A DNA stretch of 64,000 bases. Origin: Niebla homalea (lineage: Eukaryota > Ascomycota > Lecanoromycetes > Lecanorales > Ramalinaceae). The translations under genes were made by a program, and so were the position numbers. Below the pieces are notes generated by a model. The model ran no database searches and was not told the DNA's origin. It saw only the letters and a list, made by a program, of their open reading frames with translations. Within the stretch, counting starts at the first letter, position 1, and each line of letters starts with the position of its first letter. Shown piece by piece: positions 44,620 to 54,867 of the stretch. The stretch spans positions 1-64,000 of the forward strand of contig JAHGAU010000032.1 of assembly GCA_019925105.1 (NCBI GenBank). Direction: 5' to 3'.

Positions 44620-46300
44620 TCATTCGCGGATGTATTCACGCTCTTTCATGTAAGGCCACCAATTCCGAAACGATGGACCCGGCGGCGTGTTCTTTGCATC
44701 GGCCAGATCTAGTATCATAAAATCGATGGATTTATGAGGATCTCCAAGTGTTAGCGAGCCAGACTCTGGTGGGTTTGGCCGCGGAATCGTGGCAGCGAGC
44801 AATATTTGTTGATTGACTGTTTTGACGAACATGGCAGCACACTCCTCTTGCGCTTCTTCCTTTTCGTGTATCGCCGTCTTATATAAGCCTTCCAGCTTGC
44901 TCAAGGCTTCTCTCAATTTTGGTGGAAAACGTACGTTCACAACCTGGTGCTGATAAGGCGGTAAGAGCAGCAGCTTCTCCCCGAACCATTGAGCCCGCCC
45001 GTCCAGCGGATGTATTAGCGTTTAATGTCATTACCCAGTTGACTATATCCTAAAGCTCCTCTTGGTCGGCTTCTCAATATCCATAGAGCCTAATACTGTT
45101 CTATGTCGACTGGAACTTCTTGCCCTTGTCTTTAAGTAAATCTGGCGTAACCTTGTGAGTATCGGAATGCGAAACATTAGTAAGGCATCTATCGACGAGA
45201 CAACTTAACGGATCAAGGAAGTTGGCGGGTCTAGTTTCCAAAAGCGTCCCGCTCAGAAGGACTGCGAAAGGAAAAACTAATATAGATCACAAGTTGATGT
45301 AAATGGCGGCGCGGACATAGCCTTCGAATGATGGAACTCGTCGATGATTATCCAAGACGGCATGAAGGTAGGGTCGCAATAGTACTTAAGCTCTAATTTG
45401 TGCTTCATCTTGTACTCGGGGAGGTAATACGTATGCATAATACGGATATTTTAGAGGACCTGCCTGGGGTAACTTTCCTTGGTTGTTAAAATCATAGATT
45501 TTTCTTGTCCGTCCTTTGCTTGGACTTTGTATTGGTATGCTTTTTTAAGCCAAGAAGGAGGGGCTCCAACAAGGGGTTCGAGATAGTAGCATTGCAATTA
45601 CTTCTTCATTGCAAGGGTGATCGGGTATTTCGTCTCGTAGCCCCCAGAACCAACGGCAAAGTGCATGTCAAAATCTGACTTGCTCTCGTAGTATTTATGC
45701 CAGGCAGCCGCAAAGTCTGGGCCCTTCTGGCCACCGCACCCCTCCGTGTCTACAACGACGAAGATGAAGTTCTGAGAGATGTTCTTGTGGCTTGCGCTTG
45801 GGACGGTCGTATTCAAGCATGGTATTCCAGCCTATCAGCCCTGTAGTAGGCATCTCCACACAAGGCTAGGAGACATTTGACGGTCCCGTCGGCATTAGTA
45901 GACGCGAGTACGTAAGATCAGTAAAGTCTTCCAAGCTTACAGAGGAAACAATAAAAGTACACCTTGAGAGTTGGGCATAGTGATCGACGATTTCAGGAAC
46001 GCAATGGACGGCGTCTTCTCGAGTTGACATGTTCGAAGCTGTATGGTGGTTTGAGACGGAAGTAAACGGAAAGAGAGAAGAAGAAAGTCTTCACCCCGTA
46101 AAACGGTAAGTTCCTCTTATCCTCTGCCATTGCGTCTAGAGGACCTGACCTCACGTACGACCGAAGGACCAGCGTTGTCACTTCCTCGGTTGCATCCCTG
46201 GATGGATCCTCTTTATGGCCACCCCGGCCCGCGAGAAACGAGTCTTCCCAAACACGTTTGATGAAAATTCCTCTTTTACTGCCCGAACTCGGGCCACTGG
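44620..46300 (-). pseudogene. SNF2-family helicase relic 1 (ATPase core part)
   Basis: Reading down the minus strand: NFIFVVVDTEGCGGQ (45,720-45,770) up to a stop at 45,598, then the same strand continues LEPLVGAPPSWLKKAYQ (about 45,560), and WIIIDEFHHSKAMSAPP at about 45,310-45,345, a motif II (DExH) in SNF2 style. Then FGEKLLLLPPYQHQVVNVRF (about 44,925-44,985) resembles the LPP..x..V.F linker that follows the first RecA-like lobe in SNF2 proteins, followed by REALSKLEGLYKTAIHEKEE. Stops and frame changes interrupt it (an in-frame TAA at 45,598 and a TAA near 45,455). No motif I was found upstream. SNF2 ATPases remodel chromatin. Divergent subtelomeric copies occur in fungi. Confidence 0.6.
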
Positions 46301-47254
46301 TGATCGCTGAGATCTTGCCAGATCTTTCTTAGGTGCGGAATTGTCCACTGCCACCATAATCCAAGCGTGAGTATGAACATATCTGTGTTATAATCAAATA
46401 CGATCCTACAAGAAAAGGAGCATCAGGAGCTTAGATAAGACGGTCTCCGTGAAAGCAGAGGAAGAAGGTAAGGTAAGACTATGACTGACTGCGTTCAACA
46501 CCTTGGAGGATACTGTTGTAATCTAGCGACCAATGTTTCTACTCTGAAGCTGGATTTCTACTCAATTTAGCAAGTGCTTACTCACCAAGAACGCTATCTC
46601 CATTCTAATAGTGTTTGTTCTGTCTGAAACGCTTTTCATCCACCCCTTTTTGATTGCTGACTATGGAGCGGGATCATGAGTCGGATGGCGTATTTGTGAG
46701 ATATTGGTCGATGATTCTTCTTCACAATTCTCAACGGTGCATGTTGTGAACATGCGCAATCTATTGGAGCCAGGGAGGGAAAATCCGATCGCAGACAGCT
46801 GGGGTCAAATGCTGATCTGTCCGGTCGCCCGATGATCACTTATAGCGTCTATGTGGGTTCAATACCCACAAGTTCTTCGCCACGTGCTCTATTGAAAACA
46901 TTCGTCCCTTGTCGAGTTGTGGTTTGAGTTGCGTGGAATAGATGCTTGCGTAATCATCCGTCTGCGGTTAAGGTAGATCACGGTTCACCGTATACGACAT
47001 CCTTGAGTATGAGCGGTCCGTTGGCCCCTCATTCCACGGTGACGCAGCAGATAAATCTCTCAATTGAGGTGGCGCTGACAAATTGCCAATGCAAGGTTGC
47101 GTTTCATTTTAGTGGTAACCGTTGGAGGAAGCCGCTTATCTCCTTGATCAAGGTCAGCCAACAGCACTCCCACGCTTAAGCGAGTTGGACTTTCGTAGCG
47201 TCTGATGATTGCTTCCATCTCGGCGTCAACCCATGTTCTAATGACCGACATTTC

Positions 47255-47366
47255 GGAGAAGCGAAGGGTGTGTAAGAAGTCGGACTGAGGTTGAAAGCAG
47301 GTGAAACTGAGGAGAAGCGAAGGGTATGTAAGAAGTCGGATTGAGGTTGAAAGCAGGTGGAGATCA
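47255..47366. repeat. 56-bp tandem duplication
   Basis: Two adjacent 56-bp copies (47,255-47,310 and 47,311-47,366) begin GGAGAAGCGAAGGGT and share GTAAGAAGTCGGA(C/T)TGAGG. Of the few differences in the shared part, two are transitions (G/A at the 16th base, C/T at the 31st). Recent local duplication. Confidence 0.9.
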
Positions 47367-47437
47367 GGAAAAGTGTGGAAAGATTGAGGTGGAACGAAGC
47401 AGGAAAACTCTGTTGAATGAAAACATTAAAACCCCTT

Positions 47438-47536
47438 CCTCTCGCCTTGCTTAGGGAACACCTCTCCCTCGCCATAACCTCCTCCCTCTCGCGTTGCTTA
47501 GGGAACACCTACCCCCCGCCATGATCACGTAACCTC
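47438..47536. repeat. Second local duplication (~47 bp)
   Basis: CCTCTCGC(C/G)TTGCTTAGGG followed by AACACCT occurs at 47,438 and 47,485, after which both copies continue into CCNCGCCAT...AACCTC, with a 9-bp insertion (GATCACGT) in the second. It adjoins the 56-bp duplication, so the area is prone to slippage. Confidence 0.8.
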
Positions 47537-47587
47537 CTCTGCTTGCGCCGAACCTACATATATGATAGGTCAGCCAGGTATTCGAGC

Positions 47588-47656
47588 CAGGCTCAACCAC
47601 GGAGCATGGGAGCATAGGCTGGACGTACGAGAGCGAGGGGTGGTAGGTGGTTCTCT
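47588..47656. repeat. Diverged repeat pair, copy 1
   Basis: About 69 bp (CCAGGCTCAACCACGGAGCA ... AGAGCGAGGGGTGGTAGGTG) match a second copy at 52,931-52,999 at some 50 positions. Of the mismatches, most are G in this copy and A in the other. Copy 1 is the less decayed. Confidence 0.75.
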
Positions 47657-50117
47657 ACGCTTGCGCAGAGTGTCACATTGGTGATGGAGGATATGCAGCA
47701 TATGGCCGCTGCATGGAGGGTGCCTTCCCACTATCATCAATTGCAAAAGACCTCGAAGATCTGACGGTCGATTTATCATTCGCGTTGCTGTATACAGGTT
47801 AATAACGGGCGCATTTAAGGTCCACACCGCATGATGTGCGTGTAACTTATGATAAAACTTCAATATCTCTTTTCAGGATTAAACCTTTTCATTCTGTAGA
47901 TCCTTGGTCTCGTCTGTGGTACCTGCCGGTGCAGCACAGTATTGCCAGAGAGACAACTCGTACCCTAGGTAAACATAGGAGTCAGTATTGCTGGTTACAC
48001 AGTTGGGTAGAATGTCTGCAAGACCCACTTACAATGAACCAGAGATGACACGGCAATCGGACATCTTCGATAGTTCCAGGCTGTCCGAAAGTATCAATTA
48101 ATCCGGCGAGGCTGCATACTTGCGGATATCCATATTTGCTTTTTCTGCAAATACCTGTCCCTCATTCGCACCGCCAAGTGCAATCAGAACGACATATGGT
48201 CGCTCAGGTCTTAATAATCCAGAGGCTCCAGGGCCTTCAATTGCTTTATTCGCTAGTGCTTCAGGCGTAGGCTGCACTTGTGCTGATGTGGCCTAGACCG
48301 GAGTCAACAGTGACCTTCACAACAAAAGAATTGCGAGGTATTATTGAAGTAGTGTAGATATCATATCACACGTATGAGCTGAAACCGATAGCATTGCAGG
48401 CTCGGTGTTCTGCATAGGCGTTGCTGTCACGATCCAGACATACGGCGCCAACCTCTTGCCTCCTTGCCCCTTGTGGGCCGCACACCATATTATCTTTAAT
48501 TCTGAAAAGGACCATAGTCGTCCACCCTTTCATGACTGATCATGAGGTCGTTTCCCAACTCACGCAAGTATATTCATTAAGACATGCGTATGGAACCCGT
48601 AACAATACTATTGACTCCGTAGAATCTATTGCATAGCCAGGAAATAGGACGTAGGAAGTAAAAGGCAGGAGGAAAACCCCTATGGCCCTGTTCGTCGTTG
48701 GTCAAATTTCTGCGTCGGCGAAGGCGGCCCTCGAAAGTCCGATTCAGGCCGTTCTTGAAGCGGCTGATCACATCCCCGAGTACGTATTTCGACATCCTGT
48801 CCATCGTGTTCTCTGCCCTCCCGGGTCCAGTGTCCTTGCCGCCTAGATTGTGCATAATGCGAAGTGTACGTTTGTTTTTTTTAACTGATTTTGTCTTCGA
48901 ATTTTGAGATTTAACACAGAGGACCGGGGAAGCCCAAGCCGGAGAAGTCACCAGCTAAGTCAGGGTCTGACATTCGGTGCTGGCGCCTTTTTGGGGACCG
49001 CTTGCGAGATTCGGTGGACGAGTCGGTGACCGACGGGGATGGACTGGACTTTGTGCGCGTTCTCCCCCTTGGAGCCGGGTCGTACGATCGTGAAGGGCCT
49101 GCTATACCAGCGGGACTAGACGAGCGTGCTTGATGAGCTGCCGGGGCTTCGGCCCATCTTCAATTGCACTCCATTGCGCTTACTCATTTATGCCCTTTTG
49201 CTTGCCTCCCACCTTTTCGTTACAAACATTTTTACTTTTTGCGCTCATTTATTATGTCCCGCATTCTCTAGAAGGATGTCAAAGCTGGCTTCCAACGCCA
49301 TTGAATTCCTGGGTTTGTGTGGCAATTCCTTGTAGATGGGGGACATCTCTAACAACGACAGTACAGTCTCGAGCTCTCGTCAAGGCAACATTCAGTCTTC
49401 AACCAACTTGGTCACGCCCTAGCTTCCCACGTTCCCCCCATGAAATAGCGCTAAAATCATGACGGCTCTGAAGGACTGGGTTAGATGATTGCGATGATGT
49501 TCTGCCCAGTAGACACATCGTGGCGAACTGGAGTTTAAGAGGTTCTCCATCTTTCGTAGTCTATTGGCGCGACGTTCTGTGCGCCACCAAAGCATCCATC
49601 AGTGTTCAGCGAAGCCGTATTTCGAGATATGAAGACTGCAACATCCTAACTTTAGCTCTGTATATATATGGTGCCTTGCAGACATTGGGACTTGTGAAAG
49701 GGACCGAGCTCAACGGCCACTCTGCGGTAATTCAGTATACTCGTCAAAGTCAAGGGGCCAGTCGTGACGGGATAATATTGGAGATAGACGGCGCATTTCC
49801 TATAAGCTCGTCAAACCTTTGGAATGAAAAGAAGGCTAGGTAGTAGCGTCTTGACAAAGACAACACTTCGTCGAAACCTTGACTTTCGGTCTTCTGTATT
49901 GTCTTGTCTACCGGTGTTGTCGTACTGTCTGTGATGTATCGTGACTAGTCAATCCATGATGAACACTTAGTATTTTCGGCGAAGCATAGGCTTTTACCTG
50001 ACTGGCTGCTGGAGGCTGCCGCCAGCACGTTTTGCAGATACCTGAGCAGCCGCCGAAGACTTCCTCAAGTTTGGTCGTTGCGGGTGTAAGTCCCCAGTGT
50101 AGTACAACGCTGTCCGG

Positions 50118-52400
50118 CTAAGGAAAAGATGGTTTATACTGTGCCGTCTTGCCAACTTTAATTATCGCAAGAAGATCTAAAGCCGTTGAGAGTTTCGGAC
50201 CGTTGTTGGCGACAGCCTTTCGCACAGCGTTGAGCTTAAGCGTCTTATAATCATAGGCAACAATATTGTTCATTTTCTGTTTGAAAGGCCTAAAAGGTAC
50301 CAATAATCGGTAACGAAGGTTTGCGCTGCCTCTGGGAAGTAATTCTGGATTGCGCTTCAAGATGTAGTGTATAATCGATTGACCTTTTTGGCTGGTTGCG
50401 GAAATTCACATGTATTGCCTTAGAATCGTAGACACTGACATGGTCAAGCACTTTAGCCAGAGAGAGCGGGTCGTTCGTATCATCGAATGGGGAGAACTTC
50501 ATGTGCTCGTTGTGCTTCGACTCCAGACCGGCATTGCGAGAGGATCGCGGGAACGCGACGATGGCTTGGCCACACGCCCTGATGTTGTGATCTAGACTTT
50601 ACTCTTTGAAGCAACCTCCGTCCTTGAGGCGTTGAAGGCGTTGAAGGCGTTGAAATGAATATGGTTTGTCTGATGGAAAAACATCATGTTATTATCATTG
50701 TAAGGAACGACGTAGCGCGATCCGGAAAGCTTTTGCTTCGTTTCTCAATCGGTTCCGAATACTCCTTGTGTTTGGCCTAGAGGTCGGTGCGTTTTACCCC
50801 ACGATAGTCGGGGTCGTCGTTTTCCTCAATAACGCATGTTGGCCGTCCGAGAAGATTCGCTGGACCTGTTCCCAGTGGCATACCGCTCATGTAATCGACT
50901 TCGCTGCCAGTATCTGCATCTTGGGAAGAAGCTATCACCAGAACATCCGGCAGCTTATTGCCAAGTTTGTCGCCCATGGCGACAAGGACCGACCTTCCTA
51001 GGTAGCCATCTGGCTTGTTAGTCGTCTTTCAGCGGGTGGTCCTCATCATCTTCTTCACTAGACGAAGACTCAGGAATGGCATGCTGTTTGGGAGTGTGTT
51101 TCGTGAACTGCTTGCGTGCATGTTGTTGCTCAGGGACATGTGTGGGAACAGCCGGTGTCGCAAGGAAGGGCGCTACCTGTTTTTGAGTGGGATTTTTGGA
51201 CACGACATTATCGTCTTCATTTGTACCCAAACTTCAGTGGGTCGGATCGGTTCGCAGCAAGCCCACTTCTTGTCCTCCGCGGCCATATACGCCAGCGCAC
51301 ATCTCATTTAATAAGCGGCGCGCTGGTCTGTTAGTGTTGCTCCTAAATACTTGAATGAGTTTCGAGGTCAGTGACTGTGCTTGATGCAGGCAAGTCCTCT
51401 GGAAAGGTAGGAATCTTCTGTCTCGTCAACAGAGCTGAGCGCTTAAGAATGACTGCGTAGGATCGCTTCATTGAGCGGTCTCCTTGTCTCAAGCGAGTAC
51501 TCTTCGAGTATTCCAGTGGGTGGTCTTTTAGTTTGGGACGCAGCCCATACCGGAATACCTTTCTCACATGCACCTTGCGTGCCTCAATGCGCTTTGCGGC
51601 GAGCGATTTCATGAGAGGAGTCCAGATTGCGTCGAAGACTTGATTGCTGATTTTAGCAATTTTTCACAACTGGAAATGTCGATACCTATGGCTCCCAGAT
51701 ATCTGAGTATATGGCGAACGATGGTGGGATGCGTCAAGCGCGAGACCTTGCTTTTCCCTCATTACGTGTCATCTAAATAGCAGCTCATAAGGAATCGTAT
51801 ATGGTGAGAACTGCGCTAAACCCTTTCGATGATATGAGACCCATAGATGACTGTCTCAGTAGGTCCCGGAGAACTTGCCAGTGCCCACGTACCTCGAAGA
51901 GCAGAGCATACGAGATGAGCGTCAATGAGGAGCCTCGTCTGCAAGATGTGCGAGAACTGCGGCGACAAAGATCTATCTAGGAAGTAAGGCTTGGGCCCCC
52001 TCTCTCCTCTCTCACTCACTTGCAAAGCCTTGGCTCATTAAATTTACGCATCGACATCTTCTGCAGCACACTTTCTTCACCCAACTCGCCCTTCGGTCCT
52101 GTACACGTCAATACTGTTGCAATACAGTCTACCGTCTGCCCAATCCGATGGACGCGTTTAGTCGCTTCTACTTTTACAGAAGAGAGGTACTGAGGTTTAA
52201 AGAGTACCATGTTAGTTTGGCGCTTTCGTAAGCGTCAAGCCAAGACCAACGACATCGATGGTGGCAATCAGCACTGCTGACTGCTCTTCTGAAGAAACGA
52301 TGGATCAGCAATCTTCCGTATATCAATATTGCGGGCCTGTTGGAATCGTTATTCCAGGACGGTCCGTTCATGAAGTGGTGCTGGCGGCCAAAAGAGGCGG
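50118..52400 (-). pseudogene. SNF2-family helicase relic 2 (C-terminal lobe)
   Basis: Minus strand, high to low coordinate: VLIATIDVVGLGLTLTKAPN at about 52,215-52,275 matches SNF2 motif V (LLxTxxxxGxGLxLTxA). After a one-base frame change, MVLFKPQYLSSVKVEATKRV then HRIGQTV at about 52,125-52,210 match motif VI (RxHRIGQ). GEESVLQKMSMRKFNEPRL follows, like the E..ILxRQxxR..F segment after motif VI. Then stops, and unassigned minus-strand frames to 50,118 (an acidic SSSSEEDDEDH stretch, 51,018-51,230) that could be the C-terminal tail. Upstream of motif V, the sequence is cut off by a G-rich run (52,385-52,466) and the hairpin chain. It is not the missing half of relic 1: motif V-VI lies at higher coordinates than relic 1's motif II on the same strand, the wrong order for one gene. 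Confidence 0.65.
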
Positions 52401-52466
52401 GAGCGGCGGGAGAGGGGAGGGGAACCACCATGGGGGGAGGCGGAGGCGGGGGCGGGGGTGGGGGCA
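52385..52466. repeat. G-rich simple tract
   Basis: GGC/GGA/GGG-rich run (GGAGGCGGAGGCGGGGGCGG near 52,438) on the plus strand, with enough G runs to permit G-quadruplex folding. It marks the junction between the SNF2 relic and the hairpin chain. Confidence 0.7.
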
Positions 52467-52472
52467 GAACTT

Positions 52473-52773
52473 GATTAACGGCGCAAAGCGCCGTTAATCT
52501 GGTTGGCGAGCGCCCTGCCCGCCGGACCGTCACGCCCGTTGGCGTGCTACGCCGCCCACTGCGGCAGGAAACCTGCCGTAACCTTTTGAATCTTAGGTAG
52601 TTAATTCCTTTTGGCAGGCGTAATATGCCTCTTCACCTTTTTTTCTGCGTAGAGCAGAAATTGCATACCCCATTCTCGGGGCGATTACATGGCCTTTCGG
52701 CCTTCAGACATTTAAACAGGGCTAAGGCCCAGGATCTACGTCTGAAACAAATAGTTTCGAGGACTTTAGAGTC
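52473..52773. other. Chain of consecutive short hairpins, origin unknown
   Basis: At least seven small perfect or near-perfect hairpins follow each other within 300 bp: 52,473-52,499 (12-bp stem GATTAACGGCGC, AAA loop), 52,531-52,546 (CACGCC/GGCGTG), 52,562-52,578 (CGGCAGG-AAA-CCTGCCG), 52,616-52,630 (AGGCG/TGCCT with one G-T), 52,642-52,660 (TTTCTGC/GCAGAAA), 52,668-52,681 (CCCC/GGGG), 52,691-52,702 (GGCC-TTTC-GGCC), 52,719-52,730 (GGGC/GCCC) and 52,762-52,773 (GACT/AGTC). Between stems the DNA is AT-rich. Chance clustering of this many stems is unlikely. GC hairpins in AT-rich spacer DNA are typical of fungal mitochondrial genomes, so a nuclear mitochondrial insertion is the leading explanation; a structured RNA is the alternative. 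Confidence 0.7.
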
Positions 52774-52930
52774 GGCATTTAAGTATATCCCTTCGAACGG
52801 TATATAATTATAATAATCTATTTCCTGGAGACTTAGACTTGCAGGGGTATCAACTTACATGCTGCCGCAGCCATGCTGCAGAAAGTAGAAGTGGTTGGTG
52901 GTGCTGTTATTTAGGTTAGTTAGAGATATG

Positions 52931-52999
52931 GGCCAGCCGTAACCACAGAGCATAGTAACATAAGCTATATGTACGAAAGCGAGGGTTGATAGGTGGTTG
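52931..52999. repeat. Diverged repeat pair, copy 2
   Basis: Decayed copy of 47,588-47,656 in the same orientation (CCGTAACCACAGAGCATAGT ... AAAGCGAGGGTTGATAGGTG). Most differences are G-to-A and C-to-T relative to copy 1, the direction expected of RIP. Confidence 0.75.
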
Positions 53000-53059
53000 T
53001 AGAAGAGAAGAAGAAGGGAGACCAGAAGATTTATATATTGGTGGTAGGCCTGTCGCAAT

Positions 53060-53925
53060 TAGTGAAGCATGAAAGCTGGTTTGATCAGTGGGACTCGGGG
53101 TGAATACAAACCCTCACTCCAGCTGCATGGGCAGGTTCCGGTGAGGTGAAGTCAAACCCTCACTCCAGCTGTCTGACTTCAGAAACAATCCCCAGTCGTG
53201 GTTGATGTACTATCCAGCGTTCTGCGGTAGTCTCGATATCGAATTGATCATGCACACCACGCTGAGAATACGGGCGAGCTACACCGTCACGGTGTACATA
53301 GAAGCCATTCCAAACGGCAGGCGGCCTAAGGGCCCGCCCGCGCCCCCAAGATGGGTGAATAAATCCAAGATTGTCCATCACTGCGGAGGCCACGCGGCGT
53401 TAGCCCGTACTGGCAATCCCATCTGGGAAGCGGAGGCGGAGGCGGAGCAGGAGGGAGCTGGTGGAATCTAAATGAAGTGACGACCGACTAGGGCTTTGAT
53501 CTGCACCGGGTTGTGTGCGTACATGTTCAGTGGGGCGTACACTCAGGTCAGGACCGTGGCGAAGCGCGTGATGATTTTGGGGAGGGGCCAGAGCTGACCG
53601 GTACACACCACTAATAATGACCAAAGAGCTTTGGGACTTTCCGAAAGAGGGAATTTGGATTTCCGAGTTGTGCGCATACACAGGTTTCAGAACGGGGCAC
53701 TGTCTGGTCGACATTAATAATCTAACCGCTGGGGTTCATCCACAATGTCATGTAGGCGTCATTCTGGAACATAACTTTGTACTTTCCAGGACGACGATCG
53801 TACCAGGGATCGCCGGGACTTCATCCAGAATGTACAATGGTCCTGTAATCACATGATTAGTCTGCACCAAGTCCCTCGACTTGCGCCTTTGCTGACGCGG
53901 TCGAAAGTGTGTAGGCTGTTGAAGT
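53060..53925. other. Intergenic, no gene recognised
   Basis: AACCCTCACTCCAGCTG occurs twice (near 53,108 and 53,155), framing about 30 bp. Several short overlapping frames on both strands have no motifs. Confidence 0.45.
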
Positions 53926-53928
53926 CTG

Positions 53929-54498
53929 TCATCTTCTCGTCCTAGAAGAGCTTGGACTTGGGCGAGCGCTGTGTTGCATGTCGTCTCGATGTTGAGGTCC
54001 AGATTTCAGACGAGCGCCAAGCGCGTTCAGAGCATCGAACAGCGCCCTGAGTGCATCCCTACCATCAACTGATAACAACTGTATCTCTAAACCCTGCTTA
54101 GCTATCCTCAGTTCCATCAGTTGTGTGCTTGTGTGTCTGTCCAGAGAAGCAGTCTCAATGGCTGAACTGACGAAAGAAATGTGAAATCGGTGTGGTGTGT
54201 AATTGAGAGGTATGATTGAGCTCGAGAAATTCGACTTCAACAATGGCGTCGCGCAGCGGGGACAAGTTAAGTTGTGAATGTTGGCGATGTATAATCGCCT
54301 GCGCCGAGCTGGGGGTAGAGACCTTGGCTGAGGGGTCTTAAGTCTATCAATTAGTATTTGCAGTGTGCCAGAAGATGCACAAGCCGGTGTGTAGGAAAAT
54401 TGGACCCGTATACTCATATTGCGGGGGATCCGCAATACCTCGTGCCCTTGAGATTCTGCGTATGAAAGCAGAAGTGAGCCTCCTGGAGGGTGGCACAC
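53929..54498 (-). CDS. Hypothetical protein, 189 aa (tentative)
   Basis: An uninterrupted frame of 189 codons with a basic, Ser/Leu-rich composition, one CxxC pair (LTCPRCATPLL, about residue 78), and a C-terminal stretch QGLEIQLLSVDGRDALRALF then DALNALGARL that could form an amphipathic helix. No family recognised. No intron signals are needed. The Met at 54,498 is simply the first. It lies downstream of and on the same strand as the PFKFB gene, about 370 bp away, so it could also overlap its 3' region. Kept because of length and because no competing gene explains the frame. Confidence 0.35.
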   Translation of the reverse strand: MCHPPGGSLLLSYAESQGHEVLRIPRNMSIRVQFSYTPACASSGTLQILIDRLKTPQPRSLPPARRRRLYIANIHNLTCPRCATPLLKSNFSSSIIPLNYTPHRFHISFVSSAIETASLDRHTSTQLMELRIAKQGLEIQLLSVDGRDALRALFDALNALGARLKSGPQHRDDMQHSARPSPSSSRTRR

Positions 54499-54867
54499 GC
54501 GGACACATTTCGCAAGTCTGTCTGTATTAGCTATGCGTCAGGAGCAAGGCGATGTAGAGGAATGATCGACGCTGAGAACATGAGATGTATAGGGGAGTAA
54601 GAGATGTGTAGGTCAGGAAAATAAAGATCGAGGAGAAGAAGACCAAGGTAGCATGTTAGTGAAGTGCAAAACAAGAGCTTTCACGGTGAACACACAAATG
54701 AAGTGTCAAAATGACCATTATGGTGAAGCAATGCAGCGCCATAGTATCCGTGAACAGAAGCGTGAGACATTCATTTACTCATTGAAGTTGAGAAGATGCG
54801 ATTTTGACGATATTGAGCAATCATGGTAGTATGCGCACCCAGCTTCTTACTGGTGAAGCAACATATA

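Larger units (their letters stand above)
46301..50115. other. Gene-poor spacer with local duplications
   Basis: Nearly 4 kb without a recognisable gene. The longest frame (48,577-48,951, minus, 124 codons, NTMDRMSKYVLGDVISRFKN) looks protein-like but matches nothing I know. Two short tandem duplications at 47.25-47.54 kb and one half of a diverged repeat pair at 47.59-47.65 kb are listed separately. Confidence 0.5.

Noticed and set aside
44620..52400. One large SNF2 gene spanning both helicase relics
   Set aside because: Motif order on the minus strand is reversed between the two pieces, so they cannot be one collinear gene.
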